Shown in pieces: positions 8,551-16,718 of a stretch of 64,000 bases of DNA. Source of the DNA: Nonomuraea basaltis (GTDB taxonomy: Bacteria > Actinomycetota > Actinomycetes > Streptosporangiales > Streptosporangiaceae). Under the pieces are notes generated by a model that had not been told where the DNA came from, searched no databases, and worked only from the letters and a program-made list of their open reading frames with translations. Each line of letters opens with the position of its first letter. The first letter of the stretch is position 1. The position numbers and the translations under genes are program-made. The stretch covers positions 1-64,000 of the forward strand of contig NZ_VCJS01000004.1 in assembly GCF_005893125.1 (NCBI RefSeq), given 5' to 3'.

Positions 8551-8878
8551 CGCCCCGTTCCGTGTGTGACCTAAGTCACCATGGGCTGGGCCGTGGTGCT
8601 CGGCGCGGAGATCCCGACCCCGCCGCTGTGCGACCTGGCCCGCCGGGTTCGCCGAAAGTCCCGATGAACCAGGGACCTCCGGCCCTACCCGCACTCGACC
8701 CGCTCCACGATCCTGGAAGAAGACACCCGCCGAGGCGCGACAGAGATCCCCATCCCTGAGGCGCCCTCCCTCCCGGGAACCGATCGGTGGCGGCGGCCGG
8801 CAGTCACAACCCCCGCCACCAAGACGGCGAGCCGGGCAGGACAAGCGGGACGGAGACGCGCTCACCGTGGTGAGCAGC
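8551..8878. other. intergenic stretch without recognised gene
   Basis: No frame here has a recognisable product or convincing codon bias. It holds degenerate DosR-like sequence (CGAAAGTCCC near 8654-8663; GGGAC-CTCC-GGCCC at about 8673-8686). It probably comprises leftover promoter DNA between the pntB and gpsA remnants. Confidence 0.5.
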
Positions 8879-9064
8879 CCGTGCCGGCCGGCGAATGGCG
8901 CAGGCCCGCGTAGGCGTCGCGGGCGGTGATCTCGCCGGTGAGCACCTGGTGGATGGTGCGGCAGATCGGCAGCTCCAGCGTGTGCCGGTCGCCCAGCCCC
9001 ACCGCCACCGGGTGGTGCGGACGCCTTCGGCCGTCATGATCATTTCCGCGAGCACGTCGTCGAG
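8879..9064. repeat. near-identical repeat copy A (gpsA 3' end)
   Basis: This 186-bp stretch matches 26599-26785 with one substitution and one single-base gap by direct reading. The DNA flanking the repeat on the hsp20 side is also related but clearly less similar, so the core is either young or kept alike by gene conversion. Confidence 0.85.
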
Positions 9065-9079
9065 GACGGAAATTCTCAT
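8879..9079 (-). pseudogene. internally deleted gpsA remnant
   Basis: The leftward frame starts MRISVL, the first residues of glycerol-3-phosphate dehydrogenase, and jumps directly to DDVLAEMIMTAEGVRTT and the C-terminal region of the intact gpsA at 26582-27577. The join falls at a CTCG present at both ends in the intact gene, pointing to a microhomology deletion. One missing G near 9010 also shifts the frame. Positions 8879-9064 are almost identical to 26599-26785. Confidence 0.88.
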
Positions 9080-9224
9080 ACCTCTCTATCCCCGCCGTCC
9101 TCTCGCCGCCGCACAGGCCGATGGTCCCTGGTCATGAGGGACTTCGTCCTCTGTGGGCGCGGGCCGGTCGGGTGTGTGCTGGAGGTGTGGGAATCGGGAC
9201 CACGGAAAGGGAGGCTGCGATGAC

Positions 9225-9613
9225 ATGAGGTTCCCCTTCACGGAGCTGTTCGAGTGGCGGAGTACCCGATGTTCGGGTTCCGGCCGTTCGGCCAGATCCT
9301 CAGGGTTGAGGACTACATCGCCGAGGGCCGGTACGTCCTGCGTACCGAGTTGCCCGGGATCGACCCCGACAAGGACGTCGAGGTCACCGTGGACGGTGGT
9401 GTGCTGCACGTCCGGGCGGAGAAGACCCGGAAGACCACCGAGCCGCACCGCTCCGAGTTCGCCTGCGGATCGTTCTCCCGCTCGGTGACGCTGCCCGCGA
9501 CGGCCAAGACCGACGACGTCAAGGCCGTCTACAAGGACGGTGTCCTGGAGGTCAGCGTGGGGCCGGCCGAAGGAAAGAAGGCGCAAGGCCGCCGGATCGC
9601 CGTCGAGCGCTGA
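9225..9613 (+). CDS. Hsp20/alpha-crystallin small heat-shock protein with 5' frameshift
   Basis: Small heat-shock proteins are ATP-independent holdases; M. tuberculosis HspX is the hallmark DosR product. An ATG at 9225 behind GGGAGG encodes MRFPFTELFEW, typical of this family, but one base is out of register near 9256 and the alpha-crystallin domain (FGQILRVEDY, ELPGIDPDKDVEVTVDGG, SFSRSVTLPATAKTDDVKA, DGVLEVSV) continues in the next frame to the stop at 9613. From GTG 9254 the continuous frame gives 119 residues, without a ribosome site. Either an assembly slip, a programmed or real frameshift, or a start further downstream must explain this. The promoter region (9100-9220) is duplicated at 27590-27710. 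Confidence 0.75.
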
Positions 9614-9674
9614 CGCCCGGCCGAGAGCGGGCGGGGCGCCTGCCCGGCTCGGCGTCCTCCCGAGGAGGTTGATG

Positions 9675-10529
9675 ATGAACAGAACGATCGTCGTGGGGAT
9701 CGACGGGTCGCAGGCCGCGAGGTCCGCGCTGGTCTGGGCGGCCGGGGACGCCGTGCGCCGGCGCCTGCCGCTGCGGATCGTCCACGTGCGCGTGCCTTGG
9801 CTGGCCGAGCACCCGCTCACCGCGTCCGGCGACCAGGAGACCCTGACCGAGCGGGTCCAGGGGCTGCTGGCCGGTGCCGCCGAGCGGGCCCGCGCTCTCG
9901 CGCCAGGGGTACAAGTCTCGACCGCCCTGGTCACCGGTGCCGTGATGGAGCGGCTCAAGACCGAGTCCGAAACGGCCGACACCTTGGTGATAGGCAGCAG
10001 GGGACTGGGCGGGTTCGCCGGGCTGGTGATCGGCTCGGTCGGGCTCGGCCTCGCCGGGCACGCGGGCTGCCCGCTGGTCGTCGTCAGGAGGCCCCTGCAT
10101 GAGGGCAACGGAGAGATCGTGGTCGGCCACGACGGCTCCTCACATGCAGATCTGGCGCTGGAGTATGCCATGGAGCAGGCGGCCGCCCGCCGAGCCCGGG
10201 TTCGTGTTCTCCACGCCCGCCGGTATCCCGTCCGTGCTCCGCACCCCGCCGGGTACGGGCCGTCACCTGCCGGAGAGGTGGCCGAACTGGGACCGCGGCT
10301 GACGCCCTGGCGGGAGAAATATCCGGACACCGAGGTGATCGAGTCGATCGTCGACGGGCACCCGGTTCCCGCGTTGGTCCAGGCGTCGAAAGGCGCCGAT
10401 CTCGTGGTGGTGGGCACGCGTGGGCTGGGCGGGTTCACGGGGATGGTGCTCGGCTCGGTCAGCCACGGGGTGCTGCATCGGGCGCGGTGCCCGGTAGCGG
10501 TGGTACCCGCACTGGGGAGGCGGGCATGA
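9675..10529 (+). CDS. tandem-domain universal stress protein
   Basis: This 284-residue cytoplasmic protein has two Usp domains. The first starts MNRTIVVGIDGSQAARSALV and carries the nucleotide loop GSRGLGGFAGLVIGSVG near residue 105-120; the second starts EIVVGHDGSSHADLALEY and has GTRGLGGFTGMVLGSVSHG, ending CPVAVV. Both loops fit the G-2x-G-9x-G(S/T) ATP-binding rule, as in M. tuberculosis Rv2623. ATGs at 9672 and 9675 follow GAGGAGG; the second has better spacing. It follows hsp20 by about 60 bp on the same strand and may share its promoter. Confidence 0.92.
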   Translation: MNRTIVVGIDGSQAARSALVWAAGDAVRRRLPLRIVHVRVPWLAEHPLTASGDQETLTERVQGLLAGAAERARALAPGVQVSTALVTGAVMERLKTESETADTLVIGSRGLGGFAGLVIGSVGLGLAGHAGCPLVVVRRPLHEGNGEIVVGHDGSSHADLALEYAMEQAAARRARVRVLHARRYPVRAPHPAGYGPSPAGEVAELGPRLTPWREKYPDTEVIESIVDGHPVPALVQASKGADLVVVGTRGLGGFTGMVLGSVSHGVLHRARCPVAVVPALGRRA

Positions 10530-10539
10530 CCGGTCATCC

Positions 10540-10845
10540 TCGCCCCGCCGTACCTCACAGAACAGGCACGGCACGACTGGGACCTGTTGCAACGGCAGAC
10601 CGCGGCCGCGTCCCTCTTCGAACCGGCCGCCGCCGACCTGCTGCCCGAACCGGCGCGGCGCTGGATCTTGCGCACGATCGCGCCCGGCACGCCGTTGCGG
10701 CATCGAGCGCGAGGGCGAGACGACGTTCGACGGGTTCACGCTGCCCGCGGGCATACGGGGCGGCTGGTGGCCGGGGACGGCGCGGTGGACCGAGGGCGAG
10801 TTCATCGCTTCACCATCGGCGACGCCAATTTGGATCACGCTTCTG
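10540..10845 (+). pseudogene. DUF6544-like protein remnant
   Basis: One forward frame gives LPEPARRWILRTIAPGTPL and another, further on, ETTFDGFTLPAGIRGGWWPG and TARWTEGEFI. These are consecutive motifs of a DUF6544/DUF6920-type family of unknown function. The frame change near 10700 and a further one near 10815, and the lack of proper ends, make it a remnant. Family recognition is from memory. Confidence 0.5.
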
Positions 10846-10901
10846 ATCGAGCAACAGGGCCTCGAAATCGCGGATCAGGCAACGGCGCGAGATAGTCAAC
10901 G

Positions 10902-10922
10902 TGATGTAGAATATTCACATCA
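10902..10922. promoter_or_regulatory. palindromic operator before marR
   Basis: TGATGT-A-GAATATTC-ACATCA is an almost perfect inverted repeat with an AT-rich core, in the promoter region of the MarR gene. Autoregulation by that repressor is the simplest reading. Confidence 0.55.
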
Positions 10923-10978
10923 TAGCAAGTACATCTGATGGAGATCGCGACGTCGAGCGGCTCGCGTCTCGGCTGCGG

Positions 10979-11413
10979 ATGCTGGCCCTGCAGCGTTCGG
11001 ACGCGTGGCTGGACCTCGACCTCACGCTGCCGCAGCTGCGCGTGTTGTTCGCCGTCCGCCGGCGAACCGGCTGCACGGTGTCAGAGCTGGCCCAGACCCT
11101 CGGACGACGGCTTGCGGCGACGTCCGCTCTGGCCAACCGGCTGGTCCGCGCCGGACTGCTGCGCCGCGTCAGCGATCAGGACGACCGTCGGCGGATCCGG
11201 CTGGAGCTCACCGACGAGGCGGAACAGATGCTGACCATGGTGGACCAGCAGTCGGCGGACAGATTCGCGGCCATCCTGGGACGCATGAGCACGCAGGGCC
11301 GTGTTGCGCTGGCCGGCGCCCTGAGTGAGCTCATCGAGCTTGTGTCGTCCGACCTCTCCGAAGACCCGACACCGGGCGCCGATCCCCACCGCAGGGAGAA
11401 GGGACGCTCATGA
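10979..11413 (+). CDS. MarR-family transcriptional regulator
   Basis: This winged-helix repressor of at least 144 residues shows the recognition helix and wing of the family: LTLPQLRVLFAV, GCTVSELAQTLGRRLAATSA, LVRAGLLRRVSDQDDRRRI. The same frame stays open upstream to 10909 (DRDVERLASRLRM before the ATG at 10979), so the true protein may start earlier from a non-standard codon, or the 5' end may be damaged; no good ribosome site precedes 10979. Its stop overlaps the start of the hydrolase gene (ATGA), so the pair is an operon, probably autoregulated through the palindrome at 10902-10922. Confidence 0.8.
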   Translation: MLALQRSDAWLDLDLTLPQLRVLFAVRRRTGCTVSELAQTLGRRLAATSALANRLVRAGLLRRVSDQDDRRRIRLELTDEAEQMLTMVDQQSADRFAAILGRMSTQGRVALAGALSELIELVSSDLSEDPTPGADPHRREKGRS

Positions 11414-12465
11414 GCACATATCCGTACCGCAACCCGTACGAGGGCTTATCCGGAACGATCGATGTCAGGGCTGTCCGCGCCGCCGGTTTTCGGGAACACC
11501 AGTTCGATACCGGGGCCGTGCGGATCAATTACGTGGTGGGTCCGGACAACGGACCTCCGCTGGTCTTGCTGCCGGCGCAGATGGGGATCTGGGAGAGCTA
11601 CCAGCGGGTGCTGGTGCCGCTGTCGCGGCGGTTGCGGGTCTACGCGGTCGACGTGCGCGGGCACGGCAAGTCGAGCTGGACCCCGGGCGAATACTCGTGG
11701 CGACACCTCGGCGCGGACATGACGGCCTTCTTGTCCAAGGTCGTACGCTCCCCTGCCGTCATCTCCGGCAATTCCTCCGGCGGGCTCATCGCCCTGTGGT
11801 GTGCGGCCAACCTCCCCGATCAGGTCGCCGCGGCGATCCTTGAGGACGCCCCGGTGTTCTCCGCGGAGATGCCCCGCTTCCGCGACCGCGACCGCTTCGT
11901 GTACGGCGGGCTGAAACACCTCGCCGAAACCCTCGGCGATCCCCACCACCGGGATCTCGCCGACTACTTCAGCGGCTTGACGCTCCCGGTCTCCGAAACC
12001 CGGGAGAAACGCGTCCCGGACTGGTTCATCTCCTTTCTGTCCCGTCGCGTCCAGACGTTCCAGACACGCCATCCCAGCGAGCCCGTGGACATCCGTTACT
12101 TCCCTCTCAACCTCCGTCTGCTGCTCAAGTGCCTGTCCATGTACGACCCGGACTTCGCGCGGGCCTTCGTCGACGGCCGGTTCTACGAGGGGCTCGACCA
12201 CGCCGACGCGCTCGCTCACGTGTCGTGCCCGCTGTTGGTGCTGCACGGCGACTGGCGGCGTGTGCCGGGCCACGGCCTGATCGGCGCGATGGATGACGAG
12301 GACGCGGCCCGGATCAGGCAGCTCGTACCGCACAGCCGGTATAAGAAGATCCACGCCAATCACGTGATCCACATGTTCAAACCCCGCCAATATGTGGAAG
12401 CGGTAAACACCTTCCTCGGGGAGGACGTCTTGGGTGAGTTCGCCAGTCCAGCGAGACCGGCATGA
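11410..12465 (+). CDS. alpha/beta-hydrolase
   Basis: A 351-residue alpha/beta-hydrolase fold enzyme. The nucleophile elbow is GNSSGG near residue 117, the oxyanion region is around LLPAQMGIWESY, DVRGHGKSS is the usual strand-4 motif, a candidate acid is in LLVLHGDWRR, and the catalytic histidine is in HANHVIHMF. Substrate unknown; epoxide hydrolase, haloalkane dehalogenase and esterase relatives share this layout. It is translationally coupled to the MarR regulator (ATGA overlap), so it may be induced by an aromatic or lipophilic ligand. Confidence 0.88.
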   Translation: MSTYPYRNPYEGLSGTIDVRAVRAAGFREHQFDTGAVRINYVVGPDNGPPLVLLPAQMGIWESYQRVLVPLSRRLRVYAVDVRGHGKSSWTPGEYSWRHLGADMTAFLSKVVRSPAVISGNSSGGLIALWCAANLPDQVAAAILEDAPVFSAEMPRFRDRDRFVYGGLKHLAETLGDPHHRDLADYFSGLTLPVSETREKRVPDWFISFLSRRVQTFQTRHPSEPVDIRYFPLNLRLLLKCLSMYDPDFARAFVDGRFYEGLDHADALAHVSCPLLVLHGDWRRVPGHGLIGAMDDEDAARIRQLVPHSRYKKIHANHVIHMFKPRQYVEAVNTFLGEDVLGEFASPARPA

Positions 12466-12474
12466 TGTCACCAC

Positions 12475-12741
12475 CCCACTCATCGGCGGCGCGACCGGCT
12501 GGGCGGCCAGCAGCTTGGCGGTGTCGATCAGCTCATGGACGCTGTCGAGCCGGATGACGCCGGTGACGCGGTCCATGTAGGAGTGCGCGGTGTTGCGGCC
12601 GCCGGTGAAGAAGCGCAGGTAGGCCGAGCGTTCCGACGAGCGCCCCACCAGCTCGTGCTGTGCCTGGCGGTCTTCCGACCGTAGCGGGCGGACGTGGGCG
12701 ATGCCACCGTCGCGCAGCAGTACGTCGTATCCCTCAGGCAT
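12475..12741 (-). pseudogene. GNAT N-terminal remnant of GNAT/CoA-ligase protein
   Basis: The ATG at 12741 follows GGGAG and opens MPEGYDVLLRDGGIAHVRPL and SSERSAYLRFF, the N-terminal acetyltransferase domain of the GNAT/ADP-forming CoA-ligase fusion family. After about 60 residues the sequence jumps to VIRLDSVHELIDTAKLLAAQ, which belongs to the distant ligase part. An internal deletion has therefore removed most of the gene, and it stops at about 12475. A DosR-like box (12858-12871) lies 117 bp upstream. Other pieces are at 174-735 and 3774-4005. Confidence 0.7.
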
Positions 12742-12857
12742 GGCGGAACTCCCGTTCGTGGCGTACCTCGTGTCCCGCGGAGGACATCGCGCGTCCTCCC
12801 GCCTCAAGACTGTCCGGCAGGCGTGGGCGAGAGCAGGGCCGGACGGTCCTGGCCTCA

Positions 12858-12871
12858 GGGACCAAGGTCGC
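12858..12871. promoter_or_regulatory. DosR-like box before GNAT/CoA-ligase remnant
   Basis: GGGAC-CAAG-GTCGC has one mismatch in the right arm. It sits 117 bp before the leftward remnant start and just past the stop of the porin-opposite oxidoreductase gene at 12874. Confidence 0.45.
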
Positions 12872-12873
12872 TG

Positions 12874-14496
12874 TCAGGTGATCTCAGGGACCATCTCGAT
12901 CGCGCCTGCCGGGCATTCCGACACGCACAGCCCGCAGCCCTTGCAGAAGTCCAGATCGATCTCGTACCGCAGTCCTGGACCGAGCTTGACAATGGCGTTG
13001 TCGGGACAGACGCCGTAGCAGTTGTCGCATTCGAAGCAGTTGCCGCACGACAGGCAGCGCCGCGCCTCGTACAGCGCCGTCTCCTGGTCGAGGCCGTGTT
13101 CGACCTCGTCGAAGGTGGTGGTGCGGCGTGCGAGGTCGAGCTTCGATCGGACGGTGGCGGGGGCGTCGCTGTAGTACCAGGTGTTGAGCAGGTCGAAGTC
13201 GGCGAGTTCGTGCCGGGGCGCCGCCTCGTTGGAGGAGCGGCGCAGCCACGCGTCGATGTGCCTGGCCGCCTTCTTGCCGTGCCCGACGGCGACCGTGACG
13301 GTGCGCTCGGCGGGGACCATGTCGCCGCCGGCGAACACGCCGGGGCAGCCGGTCATCAGGTTCGGCGCGACCTTGACGACGCCGTGCTCGACCTCGATTC
13401 CGGGCAATCCCGCCAGCAGCGATAGATCAGCTTCCTGGCCGAGCGCGAGCACCACGGAGTCGGCGGCCAGTTCCTCGTATTCGCTGGTGGGCTGGGGGAA
13501 GCCGGTCTCGTCGAGGCGCATCTTCTCGATGGTGATGGCGCCGCCGTCCGCGTGGGAGATCGTGGAGAGCCATTTCATGCGCACTCCTTCCTCGACGGCC
13601 TCGGTGACCTCGCTGTCGTGCGCGGGCATGCGGTCGCGGGTGCGGCGGTAGACGACGATCGCGTCGGCGGCGCCCAGGCGCTTGGCGGTTCTGGCCGCGT
13701 CCATGGCGGTGTTGCCGCCGCCGTAGACCACGACGCGGCGGCCCAGCAGCGGCGGCTCGGCGTCCTCCATGCCGCGCAGGACCGCGACCGCGTCGAGGAT
13801 GCGGGCCGAGTCGCCGGCCGGGATGTAGGCGCGCTTGCCGATGTGCGCGCCGACGGCGAGGAAGGCGGCGTTGTAGCCGCGTATCGCCTGCGGCAGGTCG
13901 GTCACGGTGCGGTCGAGCTCCAGCGTCACGCCCATGTCCAGGATGCGGTCGATCTCGGCGTCGAGGATGTGGCGGGGCAGCCGGTAGCGGGGGATACCGA
14001 AGCGCATCATCCCGCCCGGGGCCGAGCCCGAGTCCATGACGGTCACCGAGTGACCGAGGAGGGTCAGGTGGTAGGCGGCGGACAGCCCGGCGGGCCCGGC
14101 GCCGATCACGAGCACGCGCTTGCCGGACGGCTCGATGGTGACCGGCATCGTCCAGCCCTGCTTGATCGCCTCGTCGCCGAGGAAGCGCTCGACGGAGTTG
14201 ATGCCGACGGCCTCGTCCAGCGTGCCGCGGTTGCAGGCGCTCTCACAGGGCCGGTAGCAGACCCGGCCCATGATCGCGGGGAACGGGTTGTCCTGCATGA
14301 TCTGCCGCCAGGCCGCCTCGTAGGAGGGCTCCTCGGCCAGGCTCAGCCAACGCTGGATGTTCTCCCCGGCGGGGCAGGCGTTGTTGCAGGGCGGCAACCG
14401 GTCCATGTACACGGGTCGTTCGGTTCGCCACGCGCCCGTTTTGTTCGCCAGGCTCGACCCGACACCGAGAGTGATCGCGAATGGTTTGTCATTCAT
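12874..14496 (-). CDS. FAD/NAD(P) oxidoreductase fused to 2[4Fe-4S] ferredoxin (POR electron-transfer subunit)
   Basis: This 540-residue protein has an N-terminal Cys-rich GltD-like domain (PPCNNACPAGENIQRW, CYRPCESACNRG), an FAD Rossmann loop VIGAGPAGLSAAYHL, an NAD(P) loop VYGGGNTAMDAARTA, the C-terminal FAD loop GVFAGGDMVPAERTVTVA, and a ferredoxin tail (CLSCGNCFECDNCYGVCPDNA, then CKGCGLCVSECPAGAIE). The last part equals the delta subunit of pyruvate:ferredoxin oxidoreductase, so the fusion can link POR electrons to NAD(P). Similar GltD-POR-delta fusions occur in some bacteria. It is the last gene of porG-porA-porB-this, separated from porB by TGACATG spacing. The upstream paired DosR-like boxes at 17280-17314 are likely its control. 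Confidence 0.88.
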   Translation of the reverse strand: MNDKPFAITLGVGSSLANKTGAWRTERPVYMDRLPPCNNACPAGENIQRWLSLAEEPSYEAAWRQIMQDNPFPAIMGRVCYRPCESACNRGTLDEAVGINSVERFLGDEAIKQGWTMPVTIEPSGKRVLVIGAGPAGLSAAYHLTLLGHSVTVMDSGSAPGGMMRFGIPRYRLPRHILDAEIDRILDMGVTLELDRTVTDLPQAIRGYNAAFLAVGAHIGKRAYIPAGDSARILDAVAVLRGMEDAEPPLLGRRVVVYGGGNTAMDAARTAKRLGAADAIVVYRRTRDRMPAHDSEVTEAVEEGVRMKWLSTISHADGGAITIEKMRLDETGFPQPTSEYEELAADSVVLALGQEADLSLLAGLPGIEVEHGVVKVAPNLMTGCPGVFAGGDMVPAERTVTVAVGHGKKAARHIDAWLRRSSNEAAPRHELADFDLLNTWYYSDAPATVRSKLDLARRTTTFDEVEHGLDQETALYEARRCLSCGNCFECDNCYGVCPDNAIVKLGPGLRYEIDLDFCKGCGLCVSECPAGAIEMVPEIT

Positions 14497-14497
14497 G

Positions 14498-15487
14498 TCA
14501 GTCCACCAACCCGAAGCGGCGGATGTTGCGGTCCGCCGATGCCTGGATCCTGGCGATCACGTCGGTGCGCGGGGGATCGCCGAAGAGGTGCGCGTACCTG
14601 CCCTGAAGTTCGAGGTAGTCGTCCACCGGGACGCGGCGTCGGATCTTGGTCACGCCCGTGACCTCGCCGTGCTCGGCCTCGAAGACGGGGAACAGGCCGG
14701 ATTCGGTGGCCAGCCGGGCCACGCGGATCGTGTCGCAAGCCGCGGTGACCCAGCCGAGCGGGCAGGGCACCAGGACGTGCAGGTAGCGGGCGCCGTGGAA
14801 CTCCATTGCCCGTCGCACCTTGTACTCCAGGTCGCGCAGGTCCGCGACGGTGGCGGTGGCCACGTACGGGATCTCGTGCGCCATCGCGATCAGCGGCGCG
14901 TTCTTGCCCTGCCCGAACGCGTTGCCCGGCACGCGGCCGGTAACCGGTGTGGTGGCCGTGCGCGCGGCGGGCGGTGTCGCGCCGGAGCGTTGCACACCGG
15001 TGTTCATGTACGCCTGGTTGTCGTAGCAGATGTAGAGCACGTCGTCGTCGCGCTCGAACATGCCCGACAGGCAGGCGAAGCCGATGTCCACCGTGCCGCC
15101 GTCGCCGCCCTGCCCGACCACCCGCACGTCGGTACGACCCTTGACCTTCAGCGCCGCCGCCACGCCGGTCGCCACAGCGGGGGCGTTGCCGAACAGCGAG
15201 TGGATCCACGACACCTGCCAGGATGTCTCGGGATAGGGCGTGGAGAACACCTCCAGGCACCCCGTGGCGTTCACCGCGATCATCCGGCCGGCGGTCGCGC
15301 TGATGGCCGCGTCGATGGCGTAGCGCGCGCCGAGCGCCTCGCCGCAGCCGCGGCAGGCGCGGTGACCGGAGGTGAGCGAGTTGCCCCGGTCGAGCCCGGC
15401 CTGCACGGCCCGCTGGTCCGGCGGAAGCAGCCGGTTGCCGACGGCGAAGCTGCCGACCTGGTAGTACTTGGTGCGTTGTGCGGGCAT
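14498..15487 (-). CDS. porB: pyruvate:ferredoxin oxidoreductase beta subunit
   Basis: This 329-residue TPP-binding subunit shows CRGCGEALGARYAIDAA, with Cys ligands of the proximal 4Fe-4S cluster, and the TPP pyrophosphate motif GQGGDGGTVDIGF followed by YDNQAYMNTG. It converts pyruvate and CoA to acetyl-CoA, CO2 and reduced ferredoxin with PorA. The ATG at 15487 lies one base after the porA stop (TGACATG); an upstream in-frame start would overlap porA more. Related 2-oxoacid specificity (2-ketoisovalerate) cannot be excluded, but the GATPP and MNTGVQRS region is the pyruvate type. Confidence 0.92.
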   Translation of the reverse strand: MPAQRTKYYQVGSFAVGNRLLPPDQRAVQAGLDRGNSLTSGHRACRGCGEALGARYAIDAAISATAGRMIAVNATGCLEVFSTPYPETSWQVSWIHSLFGNAPAVATGVAAALKVKGRTDVRVVGQGGDGGTVDIGFACLSGMFERDDDVLYICYDNQAYMNTGVQRSGATPPAARTATTPVTGRVPGNAFGQGKNAPLIAMAHEIPYVATATVADLRDLEYKVRRAMEFHGARYLHVLVPCPLGWVTAACDTIRVARLATESGLFPVFEAEHGEVTGVTKIRRRVPVDDYLELQGRYAHLFGDPPRTDVIARIQASADRNIRRFGLVD

Positions 15488-15488
15488 G

Positions 15489-16718
15489 TCAGCCACCTCC
15501 GGCGAGGTCACGCAGCATGTTCTCGGCGCTCGGCCCCGACCTGCGCCTGGTTTCGGCTCGCCGCAGCTCTCTGGCGACGAGGTCGTGGTCGAGGTCGAGG
15601 AAGGTCAGGGGTTCCAAGTCTGCGCTGAGCGCCTGGCGTAGCGAGGCCTTGGTGACCGGCCGTCCTCCCAGCCCGGCGATCACGGTGGCGACCTCGCAAC
15701 CGTTGCCGGCCAGGGCTGTCCGCACGTCGGCCGAGACGATACCGCCCACCCCGACGCAGAATGCCCGCTCCAGAACCACCACTCTGCGAGCGGATCCGAT
15801 AACGTCACGGACCGCGCTCACGGGGAACGGGCGGAATGTCGTCAGCCCTGCCACACCGATCCGCACGCCGGACTCGCGCATCTCGTCCACCACGTCCTTC
15901 AGCGTGCCGAGCACCGACCCGAGGGCCAGCACGACCGTCTCGGCGTCCTGGGTGCGGTAACCGCGGACCAGCCCGCCGGAGTTCCGGTCGAATGCTCGGC
16001 CGAATGCCGCCGACACGGCCGGAATGCGTTCCAGCGCCTGCAGGTGCCGGGCATGGGCGAGGTAGCGCACCTCGGTGAACGCCTCAGGGCCGACCATCGC
16101 GCCGATCGAGACGGGGTCATCCGGGTCGAGCACCTGGCGCGGTTCGTACGGCGGCAGGAACGCGTCCACCTGCTCCTGCGACGGCAGATCGACTCGCTCG
16201 AAGGCGTGTGTCAGGACGAACCCGTCCATGCACACCATCACCGGCAACGACAGCTCCTCGGCCAGCGCGTACGCCTGCACGTGCAGGTCCACGGCCTCCT
16301 GATTGGTTTCGGCGTACAGCTGGATCCAGCCAGAGTCGCGCTGCGACATCGAGTCGCTGTGGTCGTTCCAGATGTTGATCGGCGCCCCGATCGCCCGGTT
16401 GGCCACCGTCATCACGATCGGCAGCCCGAGCCCGGAGGCGTTGTAGAGTGCCTCGGCCATGTACAGCAGGCCCTGGCTCGCGGTCGCGGTATAGACGCGG
16501 GCCCCGGCGGCCGACGCGCCGATGCACGCCGACAGGGCGGCGAACTCCGACTCGACGTTGACGTACTCGCACGGCGTCAGCCGCCCCGACGTCACGTGCC
16601 TGCTGAGCGCTTCGACGATGTGCGTCTGCGGCGAGATCGGGTAAGCACAGACCACCTCCGGGCGGCACAGGGCGACGGAGTCCGCCACCGCCTGCGATCC
16701 CTCCAGTTGCCTAAGCAC
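15489..16718 (-). CDS. porA: pyruvate:ferredoxin oxidoreductase alpha subunit
   Basis: This 409-residue subunit carries the pyrimidine-binding TPP domain: AYPISPQTHIVEALS at the start, VESEFAALSACIGASAAGAR, TATASQGLLYMAEALYNASG, and a C-terminal transketolase-like domain ending near RAFCVGVGGIVSADVRTAL. GTG at 16718 overlaps the end of porG by eight bases. Conserved ARA-like NRAIGAPINIWNDHSDSM marks the substrate channel. It forms the catalytic core with PorB. Oxygen-sensitive POR enzymes fit hypoxic metabolism. Confidence 0.92.
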   Translation of the reverse strand: MLRQLEGSQAVADSVALCRPEVVCAYPISPQTHIVEALSRHVTSGRLTPCEYVNVESEFAALSACIGASAAGARVYTATASQGLLYMAEALYNASGLGLPIVMTVANRAIGAPINIWNDHSDSMSQRDSGWIQLYAETNQEAVDLHVQAYALAEELSLPVMVCMDGFVLTHAFERVDLPSQEQVDAFLPPYEPRQVLDPDDPVSIGAMVGPEAFTEVRYLAHARHLQALERIPAVSAAFGRAFDRNSGGLVRGYRTQDAETVVLALGSVLGTLKDVVDEMRESGVRIGVAGLTTFRPFPVSAVRDVIGSARRVVVLERAFCVGVGGIVSADVRTALAGNGCEVATVIAGLGGRPVTKASLRQALSADLEPLTFLDLDHDLVARELRRAETRRRSGPSAENMLRDLAGGG

